A program made the translations under genes and the position numbers. This document shows, in pieces, positions 62,701 through 64,000 of a stretch of DNA of 64,000 nucleotides (position 1 is its first letter; each line of letters opens with the position of its first letter). Below the pieces are notes generated by a model. That model was not told the origin of the DNA, searched no databases, and was given only the letters and a program-made list of their open reading frames with translations. The DNA comes from Epiperipatus broadwayi (Eukaryota > Onychophora > Udeonychophora > Euonychophora > Peripatidae): positions 4,943,594-5,007,593 of the forward strand of contig JAQFVV010012416.1 in assembly GCA_028023455.1 (NCBI GenBank). Direction: 5' to 3'.

Positions 62701-63873
62701 TTAAAATTAATTAATCTTTTGAGTAATTTTGAAATAATCAGATATACAGTTCCTAAGGGTTATGTCCTTCCGCTTTTGTTGATCACGTTAAAGATTTTCT
62801 GAATTTTTCTCTTCATTCAACATTTTTGGTTTTGCAGATGACATAGTTCAGCAATTTTATATAGTCTAACTGGAGAAACTTGTAAATGAAAATTTATAAA
62901 AAATATCACAATGGATAAATTTTTAAATGTTAATAAATGTAAATATATATTATATTGTTTGGAAATGTTGCAAAAGATTAAAATACTTTATCTGAATCAA
63001 CTCATATGTCAAAAAGTTATTAGGACTACATTATTTATCTTGGTTTGCTGAAAATCTACATTGGATAAATATAATCTTTCCCTTCAAGTAAAATTTAAAA
63101 AATTGAATGTTCTCTTCTACAGAATCAGAAATTTTTTATTTAATTTTATTCTGTTACATGTATACAAACAGATATATGTAAGCGTGTTATACCTATGGAA
63201 TAACATTATGGGATGGAACTGCAGCAATTATTTGAAATCTTCACAAACCCTTCAAAACTTTTTACAATTACTTTATTCAAACCTTTGAACTTGAAAATAT
63301 TTGAATTATATATATGTTGGAATTCTAACCATCAACAATTTACTTCTTTAAACATTTTATGTGATAATTTTATAAATAAAGAAAATCATAAAAATGGCTT
63401 TCAAACATTAATGTTAACTTGATCATATGACTATGGTTTATTGAAATTGAATTATTTTTTAAAACCCATTATATGTATCAAAAATGTTATCTTCTCCTTA
63501 GTTTTTTAAATACTTTCTAAATGTTCATCTGCTAACTGGAGGACTAAGCATGGGTTTGTAATGCTTGATAGATATGGTTTAGTTGTCTCCATTATATTCC
63601 TTTCAATTGAATAAAGATGGGCATAATGCTAGTCAAAATGTCATCATGTATGTCAAAGCTGACCAGAAAACAAAGCAGTCTACCAAATGCTGCATCTATA
63701 AGATTTTCAGTTTAACCAAGAACTATTTTAAGCATTATAATAAATAATAATACAATTCTTTGATAATCAAAGTTACCATCACAAATTGGGCAGCACTGAT
63801 CTCTCACTCTTCCAGGATGGGTACATTGAGGGTTACATGTCAGATCTAAGCGATCACAATCCACTCGACCATT
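12278..63873 (-). CDS. Multi-VWC-domain gene (kielin/chordin-like), internal part, 11 exons
   Basis: This is the span of the only host gene I can support. Eleven exons (A to K, described separately) read right to left. All show AG acceptors and GT donors, and the phases match at every junction (0, 1, 0, 0, 0, 1, 1, 1, 0, 1, 1, 0 from the start of A to the end of K). The product is a string of about eleven VWC modules with the C-x-C, CC-x-x-C and N-G-x-V-x-C signatures. Proteins of this type (kielin/chordin-like, crossveinless-2, chordin) are secreted and bind BMP/TGF-beta ligands. The long uninterrupted VWC run fits kielin/chordin-like best, but that is inference: no signal peptide, VWD or other domain lies in the window. 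Introns are 5072, 94, 7578, 79, 7998, 4571, 2138, 8326, 3510 and 10439 bases. The two very short ones each split a VWC module into halves. Confidence 0.85.
12373..13054. other. Intron J-K, AT-rich with TA and CA microsatellites
   Basis: Short TA and CA runs occur at about 12627-12662. Nothing else is recognised. Confidence 0.5.
13055..13140 (+). repeat. Fragment of the hammerhead-repeat unit (no ribozyme)
   Basis: CTGTATGGAGAGTTTTGC and GATGTTCAGTGGTTT match the 3' portion of the 466-base unit. The hammerhead part is missing. Confidence 0.65.
13778..13791 (+). repeat. Target-site duplication, left copy (GAAATAACAAAGTC)
   Basis: The 14 bases recur exactly at 14566-14579, at the other end of the hammerhead foldback. 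Confidence 0.85.
13889..13943 (-). ncRNA. Hammerhead ribozyme, type I, in sense orientation within the host intron
   Basis: The core order is the same as in the array, but stem II is TGGC/GCCA. The 10.1-11.1 pair is therefore U-A, and stem II has four pairs instead of three. It lies on the same strand as the VWC gene, so the intron transcript would contain it. Confidence 0.87.
14355..14409 (+). ncRNA. Hammerhead ribozyme, type I (plus copy of second locus)
   Basis: Identical over the core to 13889-13943, with CTGATGA, TGGC/GCCA, GAAA, ACTAGT and the cleavage C. The predicted cleavage is between 14397 and 14398. Confidence 0.87.
14566..14579 (+). repeat. Target-site duplication, right copy (GAAATAACAAAGTC)
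   Basis: Exact match to 13778-13791. Confidence 0.85.
14580..17319. other. Intron J-K, low-complexity sequence
   Basis: AT-rich DNA with an A run (about 16105-16123) and a C run (about 16642-16655). Small open frames at 14666, 16516 and 16918 have no recognisable motif and are not called. Confidence 0.5.
17320..17440 (+). repeat. Imperfect tandem duplication
   Basis: GACAGATTGTAAACA...GTGTTTTTATCACCTC is followed by GACAGATTGAAAACA...GTGTTTTTATCACCTC, a unit of about 55-60 bases present twice. Confidence 0.7.
17441..19194. other. Intron J-K, mostly AT-rich
   Basis: 17500-17990 is less AT-rich and contains GTTAGCTGCAG and GCTAACTGCAG in inverted positions (about 17560-17615), so it may be an old repeat. 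A weak hammerhead-like string CTGATGA, GGC-AATT-GCC, TGAAT lies at 17850-17872. The rest shows nothing. Confidence 0.35.
19195..19244 (+). repeat. (TTA)n microsatellite
   Basis: Uninterrupted TTA/TAT trinucleotide run. Confidence 0.95.
19245..22811. other. Intron J-K, no recognised feature
   Basis: AT-rich sequence with short CA and TA runs. 21600-21880 has higher complexity and may be an old interspersed repeat, but I cannot classify it. Confidence 0.45.
22812..22985 (-). CDS. VWC gene exon J (complete VWC module)
   Basis: The exon is 174 bases, phase 1 to 1. It encodes DCFYNQKFFPNGYTFQD, CQECQCRGGNVHC and GACCPECPL, a complete VWC module. It is too small and too bounded by stops to appear as a long open frame, but the splice sites and phase match exons I and K exactly. 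Confidence 0.9.
   Translation of the reverse strand: MAFIIKNFSPMAIHFKIQEILAKNVNAGVGMFIAQGRCVLQLSALIQFKELVVLNVH
23300..23690 (+). pseudogene. Non-LTR retrotransposon C-terminal fragment
   Basis: The plus strand reads LYGCESWTFQKSIDS near 23311-23360, the conserved block after the RT domain of many LINE families, and decayed arginine-rich sequence follows. It differs from the RTE family of this window (LTYGSETWTLNRR), so it is another LINE. Confidence 0.55.
23691..25139. other. Intron I-J, no recognised feature
   Basis: AT-rich. A 64-codon minus-strand frame at 24769 has no recognisable motif. Confidence 0.4.
25140..25531. mobile_element. Inverted-repeat element with T-rich interior
   Basis: The left end TTAAATAGCCACTG and the right end of the type CAGTGGCTATTTAA are inverted over about 48 bases, with matching TGCTTGGTGGCACTG / CCCACTAAGCGATGTA segments. 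The interior is built of T runs separated by GGCG-type islands and looks like a decayed short tandem repeat. The flanking TTAA or TA could be the target duplication. Confidence 0.6.
25752..25935. repeat. tRNA-derived SINE, inverted pair
   Basis: The minus strand carries GAAAGTCTGAGTTCAAACCC (box-B-like). A partial plus copy follows, with CTGAGTTCATAAC. The same family occurs at 26970, 58990 and 59405. Confidence 0.55.
26165..26390 (+). pseudogene. RTE 3' fragment
   Basis: Decayed nucleotide match to the last part of the RTE frame: GGAATTGAGTTGGACAAAT corresponds to the WSWAGHI region, followed by a degenerate W-I-P-R-D-C-K-R block. Confidence 0.55.
26496..26754 (-). CDS. VWC gene exon I (one half plus one complete VWC module)
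   Basis: The exon is 259 bases, phase 0 to 1. It opens DGNVKCQRRLCLNATC and GHCCLEC, completing the module from exon H. It then holds a whole module from CTYGNIRFLNGQTF through CNECTCRNGEVNC to TECCEQCY. It has a long T-rich tract before the TAG acceptor, and the donor is ATG/GTATGA. Confidence 0.9.
26970..27190 (-). repeat. tRNA-derived SINE
   Basis: The minus strand reads GAAAGTCTGAGTTCAAATCC, preceded by GTGTATCAGTTGTATGAGAT, matching 59500-59610 on the plus strand. Confidence 0.6.
27191..30990. other. Intron H-I, mostly unclassified
   Basis: AT-rich. A box-B-like GTTCAAATCCCC on the minus strand at about 28656-28667 suggests another SINE remnant. 29640-29720 and 30190-30330 are of higher complexity, but I cannot assign them. 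Confidence 0.35.
30992..31583 (+). mobile_element. Short copy of a repeat family beginning TGTAACGAGCAC
   Basis: 30992-31460 matches 32367-32879, and 31463-31583 matches 34401-34525, so this copy lacks about 1.5 kb present in the second one. It has a hairpin start GTAACGA/TCGTTAC. The TG start suggests an LTR, but no matching end or duplication was found. Confidence 0.6.
32367..34525 (+). mobile_element. Longer copy of the TGTAACGAGCAC repeat family
   Basis: The shared left part (32367-32879, with an extra segment near 32670-32720) and right part (34401-34525, GGGCTAACGACCGG to GGCGCCCTGTAGTGCAG) enclose a private interior. The interior shows a short plus-strand coding-like stretch TDARSILSAVKEKRNELSFP near 32917-32980. 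The minus-strand frame at 33441-33749 is not recognisable. The family could be an LTR element or a DNA transposon with a deletion derivative at 30992. Confidence 0.55.
34526..35080. other. Intron H-I, with tRNA-like and ribozyme-like scraps
   Basis: GAGTTCGAACCTGG (about 34647-34660) resembles a T-arm. CTGATGA...AGG-CAATAA-CCT-GAAA at about 34828-34855 is a weak hammerhead-like string. Confidence 0.3.
35081..35163 (-). CDS. VWC gene exon H (first half of a VWC module)
   Basis: The exon is 83 bases, phase 1 to 0. It encodes DCLFDGRLFRNGGTF and CHECTCK. Two donors are possible: GTTGGT after the AAG codon (chosen, because it gives phase 0 and joins CTCK to DGNVKC of exon I), or GTAAGG four bases earlier, which would break the frame to exon I. 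Confidence 0.83.
35164..36127. other. Intron G-H, no recognised feature
   Basis: AT-rich sequence. A C/T run lies near 35860. Confidence 0.45.
36128..36363. repeat. Foldback with ribozyme-like core
   Basis: The arms 36128-36230 and 36268-36363 are inverted copies (TGCACTTTACTACTGTTACA against TGTAACAGTAGTAAAGTGCA). The right arm holds CTGAAGA, A, GATTGC/GCAATC and GAAACTGT at 36284-36315. Confidence 0.75.
36364..37301. other. Intron G-H, no recognised feature
   Basis: AT-rich sequence without a recognisable element. Confidence 0.45.
37302..37472 (-). CDS. VWC gene exon G (complete VWC module)
   Basis: The exon is 171 bases, phase 1 to 1. It encodes ECVYNAKMYSSGEIF, then CKECHCLHSDVVC and GQCCSECN. 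The N-G of the usual NG-x-V-x-C motif is replaced by HSDVVC. The acceptor is TTTTAG and the donor is AATG/GTGAGC. Confidence 0.9.
38003..38675. mobile_element. Nonautonomous DNA transposon with about 65-base inverted ends
   Basis: The left end TTTGTGAGTTTTCCAGTAAC and the right end AGTAAAACTCACAAG are inverted and continue with TTTGATAAATCTACAGTTTT against its counterpart near 38610-38635. TA flanks both sides, as for Tc1/mariner-type insertions. No transposase frame is visible. Confidence 0.65.
39000..39420 (+). pseudogene. Rearranged RTE 3' fragments
   Basis: 39050-39210 reads VTDIIKRIKSK and RRDNSRWIIKTLNWIQK, the RTE C-terminal region. It is followed at 39250-39420 by the block that normally precedes it (FGGNILILKENMFLS-like). 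The order is therefore swapped relative to the intact element. Confidence 0.65.
39436..40112. mobile_element. Element with about 60-base terminal inverted repeats and one open frame
   Basis: The left end 39436-39494 and the right end 40053-40112 are inverted (TACTGTTCATGTTAATATGA against TCATATTAACTTGAACAGTA), with few mismatches. A 147-codon minus-strand frame lies between them. I do not recognise the family, and no clear target duplication flanks it. Confidence 0.6.
39472..39915 (-). CDS. Unrecognised open frame inside an inverted-repeat element
   Basis: The frame has 147 codons from ATG and overlaps the left inverted end. It contains GVGHHTYSYNKAK and ICGERDDRKRKYKD, and a hydrophobic stretch YILGLIYTLIFAIHSS near the end. 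No known domain is apparent and its composition is not clearly coding. It could be a chance frame or the remnant of an element protein. Confidence 0.25.
   Translation of the reverse strand: MNILLRLYIKFHALPYPVYYNESHASRSMGVGHHTYSYNKAKLNHEYKLIFFDHEEAIGYVFSPSNVITICGERDDRKRKYKDFGLLQEILIPSIEKIPVDHYQKIEHLIYILGLIYTLIFAIHSSIKHYDSGSNMPKIGLVLLRLS
40146..40158 (+). repeat. Target-site duplication, left copy (AATAAATTATTGA)
   Basis: Exact 13-base match at 40711-40723. Confidence 0.75.
40159..40710. mobile_element. Foldback/tandem element with 13-base target-site duplication, no obvious hammerhead
   Basis: Inverted arms of about 175 bases (40158-40332 and 40491-40665) are separated by 158 bases. A 44-base direct repeat starting CAATTGTAAACACAGCGCTA lies at 40330-40373 and 40667-40710, implying a tandem unit of 337 bases preceded by an inverted copy. 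That is the same architecture as the hammerhead array. I find no CTGANGA...GAAA pair in a foldable order on either strand. Confidence 0.7.
40711..40723 (+). repeat. Target-site duplication, right copy (AATAAATTATTGA)
   Basis: Exact match to 40146-40158. Confidence 0.75.
40735..41030 (+). pseudogene. RTE 3' fragment
   Basis: Decayed match to the RTE C-terminus and 3' end. It ends in CTTTACCTAGCAGGGGACTGATAATG, shortened here from the CTGCAGTGGATTGATAATGG-type end of the intact copy. Confidence 0.55.
41031..42043. other. Intron F-G, largely unclassified
   Basis: 41465-41690 is less AT-rich (GGGGATCCCCAGTCATCACC and nearby) and is probably an old interspersed repeat. No coding signal was found. 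Confidence 0.4.
42044..42238 (-). CDS. VWC gene exon F (complete VWC module)
   Basis: The exon is 195 bases, phase 1 to 1. The translation runs from GCSYHNRNYPEYETF through CRKCTCIGGNIQC to GECCPTCQEKQEFR, a full VWC module with a short hydrophilic tail. The acceptor TTACAG precedes GTTGTT and the donor is AGAG/GTAAAT. Confidence 0.9.
43081..43155 (-). tRNA. tRNA-like sequence, pseudo (left arm)
   Basis: The minus strand reads GACAGCTCATTTGATTAGAG (box A region) and GTGCAAGTTCTCTTCTTATG (box B region), with an AATTCGATATTCGAGAATC segment between them. It is too irregular for a functional tRNA. Confidence 0.45.
43167..43246 (+). tRNA. tRNA-like sequence, pseudo (right arm)
   Basis: ACTCAGTTGGTTAGAGCG is close to a box A. 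AAGTTCAATTCC is close to a box B. CTTAAAT could be an anticodon loop (UAA), and the long insert could be a Leu-type variable arm, but acceptor pairing is poor. It is best seen as a tRNA-derived SINE head. Confidence 0.5.
44078..44400. mobile_element. Foldback family member enclosing a tRNA-Gly-like gene
   Basis: CTATTTCCATCAT on the left and ATGATGGAAATAATT on the right are inverted, and the interiors share AAAAATTTAAACTT-type sequence with the 42880 and 59913 foldbacks. Confidence 0.55.
44171..44242 (-). tRNA. tRNA-Gly (anticodon UCC), probably pseudogene
   Basis: The minus strand starts GCGTTGGTGGCCTAGTGGTT (box A). It has a perfect anticodon stem GCTGC/GCAGC around loop CTTCCAA, then GTGTTCGCTTCCC as T arm. 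The acceptor stem has two mismatches and the T stem one, so it may be inactive. No poly-T terminator lies directly downstream. Confidence 0.7.
44881..45485. repeat. Foldback element interrupted by a hAT MITE
   Basis: TTCTTAACAAAGTTTAA at 44882-44898 is inverted at about 45463-45481. Inner arms pair AATCACATTAAAGTAACC with its mirror ending AATGTGAT near 45408. The MITE at 44905 lies inside the left arm. Confidence 0.6.
44905..45272. mobile_element. hAT-type MITE, 368 bases
   Basis: The terminal inverted repeats are CAGGGGTCCTCAATCC and GGTTGGGGACCCCTG. The flanking 8-base duplications AACTACAA and AACTACAC differ at one position, as expected for a hAT insertion that has aged. The ends resemble the CAGGGGTCCCCAACC class of hAT elements. 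It contains no transposase. Confidence 0.88.
45345..45803. repeat. Duplicated half-foldbacks with CCCGAAGGAGCT motif
   Basis: The strings GAAACAATTGTCCCGAAGG (about 45370) and GAAAGAGTTGCCCCGAAGG (about 45709) are followed by GAGCTGATTGG and GAGCTAATTG. These are two related copies about 340 bases apart. Confidence 0.55.
45890..46886 (-). pseudogene. Non-LTR retrotransposon C-terminus with 3' UTR
   Basis: The minus strand encodes QGEMGWSSFHMRDAKSKI, MRKVMQYAKDLDKEF and, last, CKLCKEGIENIRHLLIKC, a Cys/His zinc-knuckle-like end common in LINE polyproteins. Stops separate the pieces. The 3' UTR ends in a TCACATCACATTAC-type tail near 45890. Two other 3' ends of the same family lie at 46887 and 50985. 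The family is not RTE; I cannot name the clade. Confidence 0.65.
46887..47121 (-). mobile_element. Second copy of the same LINE, 3' UTR part
   Basis: About 230 bases nearly identical to 45893-46128, interrupted at GTAT (47118-47121) by the LTR-like insertion and continued at 48964. Confidence 0.75.
47122..48963. mobile_element. LTR-like insertion (TG...CA ends, 4-base duplication)
   Basis: The insertion is 1842 bases, beginning TGTACCGGTC and ending CTGCTTCA. It is flanked by GTAT at 47118-47121 and 48964-48967, where the uninterrupted LINE copy has a single CTGTATAATC. Ends of TG and CA with a 4-base duplication fit a solo LTR or a noncoding LTR element. No internal coding sequence is recognised. 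The orientation is undetermined. Confidence 0.6.
48964..49138 (-). pseudogene. Second LINE copy continued (zinc-knuckle region)
   Basis: The minus strand reads GDLFCKLCKEEIENIRHLL, the counterpart of 46129-46314. It is truncated at about 49138. Confidence 0.75.
49139..50236. other. Intron E-F, no recognised feature
   Basis: AT-rich. A TAGTGCCACCAAGTGCAAGC string at about 49133 resembles the 52190 foldback and the hammerhead-unit flank. Confidence 0.4.
50237..50510 (-). CDS. VWC gene exon E (one half plus one complete VWC module)
   Basis: The exon is 274 bases, phase 0 to 1. It opens NGTVTCNTIVCIPQLC and DGKCCPEC, ending the module from exon D. It then holds an entire VWC module from GDCEYFGRHY through CEDCMCIDGQVTC to GECCEMCA. 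The donor is CAG/GTTTG. This is the largest exon in the window. Confidence 0.9.
50590..50766 (-). CDS. VWC gene exon D
   Basis: The exon is 177 bases, phase 0 to 0. It reads RSYPRCTTRPCPP, then NSCCPVCD, which closes the module begun in exon C. It then reads CEFTRRLFRNGHQFLHPDD and CQECICH, the first half of another module. The donor CAT/GTAAGT opens a 79-base intron. The acceptor could be read two bases further on, but the phase favours the start given. Confidence 0.88.
50985..51076 (-). mobile_element. LINE 3' end fragment (same family as 45890)
   Basis: GTGATGTACTATGACTTTTCC to GTTAGCCACCTT matches the 3' UTR ends at 45896 and 46892. Confidence 0.65.
51077..52135. other. Intron C-D, no recognised gene
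   Basis: TA microsatellites and a small ATGAGCA/TGCTCAT-type palindrome (about 51660-51715). No coding signal. Confidence 0.4.
52136..52306. repeat. Hammerhead-family foldback lacking the ribozyme
   Basis: AAACATCACATGATCACCAT and the inverted GGCAAAACTCTCCATACA / TGTATGGAGAGTTTTGCC match the outer parts of the 466-base unit. The central 23 bases are all that remain between the arms. Confidence 0.7.
52307..53099. other. Intron C-D, no recognised feature
   Basis: AT-rich sequence, nothing assigned. Confidence 0.4.
53100..53591 (+). pseudogene. RTE copy, 5' part (interrupted)
   Basis: The nucleotide sequence corresponds to 7080-7620 of the intact RTE: GSDH*LVRC, then a decayed linker to QHLGIR. 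It is interrupted near 53582-53591. Confidence 0.7.
53592..54950 (-). mobile_element. Minus-strand LINE fragment inserted in the RTE copy
   Basis: The minus strand reads GKLHYWDIYGLIYGN, FPIGIMCFARLMKHWKLEP, CPLCKK and, in another frame, ETITHIVEHCEIWNN and YVNFAIWSERN. This is the zinc-binding C-terminal region of a non-LTR reverse transcriptase. TATGAAATGT occurs at both edges (53582-53591, 54957-54966) and may be a target duplication, though the alignment of the RTE edges is not clean. Confidence 0.6.
54945..56224 (+). pseudogene. RTE copy, 3' part
   Basis: It resumes at the DDIMK-like codons and runs through EVRHAIKSTKE, NGIIIDK and FRNSRPLSLI-like boxes to the 3' end ATTGATAATGATTG. Several hundred bases of the RT palm are deleted (around 55480-55620), including most of the GVRQGDS region. 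It is inactive. Confidence 0.7.
56758..56914. repeat. Foldback element beside a TA microsatellite
   Basis: CAATAAAAATAATAAATATA on the left is mirrored by TATATTTATTATTTTTATTG on the right. Inner arms are CTTTCAATCCACAG / CTGTGGATTGAAAG. Confidence 0.8.
56957..57731 (-). pseudogene. RTE copy, 5'-truncated, minus strand
   Basis: It starts (5') at 57731 in the KWETKG region, contains the FADD box near 57675, loses about 60 bases at 57615, then stays open from KIKIDYEELEEVNSYKYLGQ to WIDND (about 225 codons). It ends in an (ATC)n tail on the plus strand. It is the least decayed RTE C-terminus in the window, so it is relatively young. Confidence 0.85.
57732..58344. other. Intron C-D, no recognised feature
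   Basis: AT-rich sequence just downstream of exon C's donor. Confidence 0.4.
58345..58524 (-). CDS. VWC gene exon C (end of one VWC module, start of the next)
   Basis: The exon is 180 bases, phase 0 to 0. It begins NGFVTCATKVCPPLDC and continues GECCPKCP, finishing the module begun in exon B. It then starts the next module with DQCSECTCV. The donor is TG/GTGAGA and the acceptor CTATAG lies just before AATGGA. Confidence 0.9.
58619..58704 (-). CDS. VWC gene exon B (first half of a VWC module)
   Basis: The exon is 86 bases, phase 1 to 0. The split codon G/GA gives Gly, then CEYERRNYRNGQEF and DECFFCKCQ, the N-terminal half of a VWC module ending in C-x-x-C-x-C. The donor CAG/GTTTG opens a 94-base intron to exon C, so one module is divided between B and C. 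Confidence 0.88.
58990..59195 (+). repeat. tRNA-derived SINE copy 1
   Basis: CTTGAAAGTTTGTGTTCAAA and GGTTACATCTAGAGGTC match copy 2 at 59405-59645. Confidence 0.6.
59405..59645 (+). repeat. tRNA-derived SINE copy 2
   Basis: AGCTTGAAAGTCTGTGTTCA, followed by AATCCCATC (box-B-like), then ACTTGTATTCAAATATTAAA. The family also occurs at 25752 and 26970. Confidence 0.65.
59885..60178. mobile_element. Near-perfect palindromic foldback with 13-base flanking duplication
   Basis: The arms 59913-60052 and 60053-60178 are almost fully complementary, including AACTGTTAGTAATATCA. TCACAATATTTTT occurs at 59872-59884 and 60179-60191 as a likely target duplication. It is related to the foldbacks at 42880 and 44078. 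Confidence 0.75.
60192..62142. other. Intron A-B, no recognised gene
   Basis: AT-rich. A 28-base tandem duplication (TTATTAATACTGCCAAATCC twice) lies at about 60571-60618. Confidence 0.45.
62143..62380. repeat. Foldback with ribozyme-like core
   Basis: The arms contain AATCAAACCAATCCCC against GGGATTTGTTTGGTT, and CATCTGACA against TGTCAGATG. The right arm reads CTGAGGA, A, GATTGC/GCAATC and GAAACTGTC at 62271-62303. Confidence 0.7.
62460..63430 (+). pseudogene. Non-LTR retrotransposon RT fragment (CR1/Jockey-like)
   Basis: The plus strand reads IYLYLRKAFNYVPDDLLL and ILEWFKSDLSNRLQFVKIN, then decayed VPKGYVLP, FCR*H near the FADD box (about 62832), and KFKKLNVLFYRIRNF...LYLWNNIMGW. These are the A to E RT blocks and thumb of a CR1/Jockey-type LINE. 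Frameshifts and stops make it inactive. It differs from the RTE family. Confidence 0.7.
63431..63776. other. Intron A-B next to exon A's donor
   Basis: AT-rich sequence without a recognised element. Confidence 0.4.
63777..63873 (-). CDS. VWC gene exon A (second half of a VWC module)
   Basis: The exon is 97 bases, phase 0 to 1. The translation opens NGRVDCDRL and ends DQCCPICD, the C-terminal half of a VWC module with its CC-x-x-C signature. The acceptor is TTAG before AATGGT and the donor is G/GTAACT. The first half of this module lies upstream, outside the window. Confidence 0.85.
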
Positions 63874-64000
63874 CTAATATATAAAAAAAAAAAAAAGAAA
63901 TTTTTAAAAAAAGTACTAAATATATAAACAAGAATTTTATAAATTAATTTATAAATGTACAAATTCTTAAGAGAACTTCAAACTTCTGCCATTTTTAGTC
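63874..64000. other. Intron upstream of exon A
   Basis: A/T-rich acceptor region, nothing else seen before the window edge. Confidence 0.5.

Overview
The window is AT-rich eukaryotic genomic DNA from an animal. The evidence is a long minus-strand gene split into small exons with GT/AG splice sites, and a dense load of metazoan repeats: RTE and other non-LTR retrotransposons, Ty3/gypsy, Penelope-like, hAT, tRNA-derived SINEs and many foldback elements. An invertebrate is most likely, but the sequence does not settle the phylum.

Host gene. Eleven minus-strand exons between 63873 and 12278 encode a run of about eleven von Willebrand factor type C (VWC) modules. All exon phases join without a break. 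The order and cysteine spacing suggest a secreted kielin/chordin-like BMP-binding protein. Both ends of the gene lie outside the window. Introns range from 79 bases to about 10.4 kb, and nearly every repeat described here sits inside one of them.

Layout. 1-2560 holds Ty3/gypsy and Penelope-like (GIY-YIG) remnants. 2621-5560 holds a foldback element and an RTE fragment split by a hammerhead-bearing array. 5963-9258 is an almost full-length but broken RTE element. 10.1-14.6 kb holds more hammerhead elements and exon K. 14.6-22.8 kb is mostly low-complexity intron. 22.8-37.5 kb holds exons J, I, H and G with SINEs, a T-rich foldback and a duplicated 31-34 kb repeat. 38-41 kb holds three inverted-repeat elements and RTE scraps. 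42-50.8 kb holds exons F, E and D, tRNA-bearing foldbacks, a hAT MITE and LINE copies, one split by an LTR-like insertion. 52-64 kb holds a nested LINE-in-RTE, a minus-strand RTE copy, exons C, B and A, SINE copies and a further LINE fragment.

Most notable system. Two loci (3380-5248 and 13792-14565) carry six copies of a type I hammerhead ribozyme whose stem III is the palindrome ACTAGT, as expected of ribozymes that act as dimers. The first locus has tandem 466-base units preceded by an inverted copy, and both loci are flanked by 13-14 base target-site duplications. This resembles animal retrozymes or Penelope-type terminal repeats. A third foldback element (40159-40710) has the same architecture and a 13-base duplication but no recognisable hammerhead.
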